Assembly: GCF_027111315.2 (NCBI RefSeq)
Contig: NZ_CP114289.2
Location: 1,550,001 to 1,614,000, forward strand
DNA: 64,000 nucleotides
Origin: Flavobacterium limnophilum
Lineage (GTDB): Bacteria > Bacteroidota > Bacteroidia > Flavobacteriales > Flavobacteriaceae
Reading direction: 5' to 3'
The notes under the pieces are model-generated. The model was given only the letters and a program-made list of their open reading frames with translations, ran no database searches and had not been told where the DNA came from. This document shows, piece by piece, positions 62,136 through 64,000 of this stretch. A program made the translations under genes and the position numbers. Positions within the stretch are counted from its first letter, which is position 1, and every line of letters starts with the position of its first letter.

Positions 62136-63122
62136 ATGAAAATAGCCGTAGTAATCCTCAATTGGAATGGAACAAAATTATTGGAGCAATTTTTACCATC
62201 CATTGTAAAATATTCTCCCGAAGCCGACATTTATGTGGCCGACAATGCTTCGACAGATGATTCCGTTGCCTTCGTGAAAGCCAATTTTCCAACGGTTAAG
62301 ATTGTTGAAAACGAAAGTAATTTTGGCTTTGCCCAAGGTTACAATGAAGCTTTACAACACATTGATGCCGAGATTTATGCTTTGGTCAATTCGGATATTG
62401 AAGTGACGGAAAACTGGCTGAAATCCATCGTCGAAACATTCGAAAACGAACCAAAAACTGCCATAATCCAGCCTAAACTTCTGGATTTCAAACGAAAGGA
62501 GTACTTTGAATATGCCGGTGCTGCCGGTGGATTTTTAGACAAATACGGTTATCCCTACTGTCGTGGACGCGTTTTTGAAACTTTGGAAAAAGACAACGGA
62601 CAATACGACGATAATTGCGAAATATTCTGGGCTTCGGGTGCCTGTTTTTTTATCCGAAGTTCGGTTTACAAAGAGTTGAAAGGTTTCGATGCTGATTTTT
62701 TTGCCCATCAGGAAGAAATAGATTTGTGTTGGCGCGCCTTCAACAAAGGGCATCAAATAAAATACAATTCACAATCGGTCGTGTATCACGTGGGCGGAGC
62801 AACTTTGCAACAAGGAAATCCAAAGAAAACTTTTTTGAATTTCAGGAATTCGTTGTTGATGTTGTTGAAAAATCTTCCTAAAAAACAATTAATTCCCGTG
62901 ATTTTCATTCGCCTTATTCTGGATGGCGTTGCTGGAATGCAATTTCTTTCACAAGGAAAGTTCAAACATTTGTTGGCAATCTTAAAAGCGCATTTTTCAT
63001 TTTATTCGCTTGTTTCTGTGCATTATAAGAAAAGAGAACCGTTTCAATCTGAAAAATATTATAAAATCAAAAGCATCGTTTTTCAATATTTTTTCAATGG
63101 TGGCAAGGTTTTTGAAAAATAA
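62136..63122 (+). CDS. Glycosyltransferase family 2
   Basis: 328 residues. KIAVVILNWNGTKLLEQFLPSIVKYSPEADIYVADNASTDDSV is the GT2 nucleotide-sugar-binding start; LVNSDIEVTENWL contains the DxD-like metal site, and FAHQEEIDLCWRAFNKGH the catalytic-region ED motif. A C-terminal hydrophobic stretch (~245-275) may sit at the membrane. It transfers a sugar, probably rhamnose-like, to surface polysaccharide or protein; the acceptor is unknown. Starts directly after the upstream stop, so they share a transcript. Confidence 0.92.
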   Translation: MKIAVVILNWNGTKLLEQFLPSIVKYSPEADIYVADNASTDDSVAFVKANFPTVKIVENESNFGFAQGYNEALQHIDAEIYALVNSDIEVTENWLKSIVETFENEPKTAIIQPKLLDFKRKEYFEYAGAAGGFLDKYGYPYCRGRVFETLEKDNGQYDDNCEIFWASGACFFIRSSVYKELKGFDADFFAHQEEIDLCWRAFNKGHQIKYNSQSVVYHVGGATLQQGNPKKTFLNFRNSLLMLLKNLPKKQLIPVIFIRLILDGVAGMQFLSQGKFKHLLAILKAHFSFYSLVSVHYKKREPFQSEKYYKIKSIVFQYFFNGGKVFEK

Positions 63123-63201
63123 TTTTAACAAAGATTTAAATCAGAATTCTAATCTTAAAAAACTAACTTTGTAATTCACGTTTAATTAAATTTTATCATC
63201 T

Positions 63202-64000
63202 ATGAAAAAAATTGTTATTGCCCTATCCTTATTGGTGTTCATGACTTCTTGTGTTTCTAAAAAGAAATATGCGGATCTTGAAGCTAGAAACAAAGAAACT
63301 CAAGACTTGTTAAATACTTGCACTGTAAAATTAAACTCTTGTTTGGAAGAAAAAGCTGGACTTGCTGCAACAGCGGCCTCTTTGAAAGACCAAAACCAAC
63401 ATTTAATCACTACCTCAAAAGACATGACTGTCTTGACTGCAAAAGGTGCTGAAAATATTGAAAAAGCATTAGAATCCATCAAAGAAAAAGATTTGAAAAT
63501 TTCTAGAATGCAAGACGCTTTAACTAAAAAAGACAGTGTTACTCTTGCCGTGGTGACCAGTTTGAAATCTGTTGTGGGATTGAATGACGAAGACATCGAA
63601 ATCAATGTTGACAAAGGAGTTGTTTTCATCTCCATCTCTGATAAAATGTTGTTCAAAAGCGGTAGCTATGAAGTATCGGACAAAGCAAAAGGAGTTTTGG
63701 CAAAAGTGGCCAAAGTGGTAAATGACAAACCAGATTTTGAATGTATGATAGAAGGTCATACAGATAACGTTCCTTACAACGGAAACGGAGTGATTGTTGA
63801 CAACTGGGATTTAAGCGTAAAACGTTCTACATCAATCATCCGCGTATTATCGACTCAATTAGGTGTTAATCCAGCACAATTAATTGCAGCAGGAAGAAGT
63901 TCTTATGTTCCTTTAGTGGCAAATGATTCTGCTGAAAACAAAGCTAAAAATAGAAGAACTCGTATTTATGTAATGCCAAAAATTGACCAGTTCTATGATA
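63202..64000 (+). CDS. OmpA-family lipoprotein, 5' part (runs off the window)
   Basis: At least 266 residues, open at the right edge. Lipoprotein signal MKKIVIALSLLVFMTSCVSKKKY (lipidated Cys17), then a coiled coil (~25-115) and an OmpA-like peptidoglycan-binding domain: FKSGSYEVSDKAKGVLAKVAKVVND, IEGHTDNVPYNGNGVIVDNWDLSVKRSTSIIRVL and AAGRSSYVPLVANDSAENKAKNRRTRIYV. It anchors the outer membrane to peptidoglycan. A TAACTTTG -7-like box lies at 63164-63171. Confidence 0.93.
   Translation, partial: MKKIVIALSLLVFMTSCVSKKKYADLEARNKETQDLLNTCTVKLNSCLEEKAGLAATAASLKDQNQHLITTSKDMTVLTAKGAENIEKALESIKEKDLKISRMQDALTKKDSVTLAVVTSLKSVVGLNDEDIEINVDKGVVFISISDKMLFKSGSYEVSDKAKGVLAKVAKVVNDKPDFECMIEGHTDNVPYNGNGVIVDNWDLSVKRSTSIIRVLSTQLGVNPAQLIAAGRSSYVPLVANDSAENKAKNRRTRIYVMPKIDQFYD

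Overview
The window comes from a Bacteroidota chromosome, most likely Flavobacterium or a close relative. The evidence is the gene content (Bacteroidota-type Rho with a long low-complexity insert, a DUF4293 protein, a protein with a type IX secretion C-terminal sorting domain, a CAL67264-type membrane peptide), TANNTTTG-type -7 promoter elements, AT-rich intergenic DNA and many Flavobacteriia-style palindromic repeats. No rRNA, tRNA or CRISPR array was seen. Both ends are cut: a GyrI-like protein enters from the left and an OmpA-family lipoprotein leaves on the right.

Layout. 1-3.7 kb: partial SRPBCC/GyrI-like gene, then ECF sigma factor, membrane protein, Spy/CpxP-like protein and a secreted Arg/Gln-rich repeat protein. 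3.7-15.3 kb: core genes (kup, an RsmB-like rRNA methyltransferase, rho, DUF4293, phosphodiesterase, truA, ABC exporter, a lipoprotein, lpd). 15.4-25.9 kb: accessory DNA with a frameshifted exported gene, a higBA toxin-antitoxin locus whose antitoxin is split by a complete IS256-family element with an 8-bp target duplication, a helical-repeat protein, YiaAB and MFS proteins, small lipoproteins and a parDE locus.

26.0-42.0 kb: a nitrogen fixation cluster. A NifA-like sigma54 activator points left. Divergent from it run nifH, nifI1, nifI2, nifD, nifK, nifE, nifN and nifB, then a thioredoxin-like 2Fe-2S ferredoxin, a TSUP transporter, nifV, a NifX-like protein with a cysteine-rich tail, and three small genes of unknown function. 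The order H-I1-I2-D-K-E-N, the roughly 50-residue NifD insertion, and the short NifK N-terminus match nitrogenase cluster III (mostly anaerobes), which suggests horizontal acquisition. Together the genes encode Fe protein, MoFe protein, the NifEN scaffold, NifB-co synthesis, homocitrate synthesis and PII-type post-translational control. No nifU, nifS, mod or fix genes lie here. Gaps in the accessory half are filled by two palindromic repeat families.

42-45.7 kb: accessory genes (PutAbiC-like abortive infection protein, PIN-domain protein, DUF2225-like exported protein) and a tandem repeat block. 45.7-64 kb: mostly core genes (CE2-like esterase, nitroreductase, a membrane MutS-like protein, a 2-oxoglutarate oxygenase, SUI1-like factor, nucleoside phosphorylase, ung, mutS2 without a Smr domain, DCC-family oxidoreductase, ettA with a tandemly duplicated 3' end, a two-domain ice-binding-like secreted protein, holA, an HsdR-N-like nuclease-fold protein, glycosyltransferase, OmpA lipoprotein). 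The ice-binding-like protein hints at a cold habitat.
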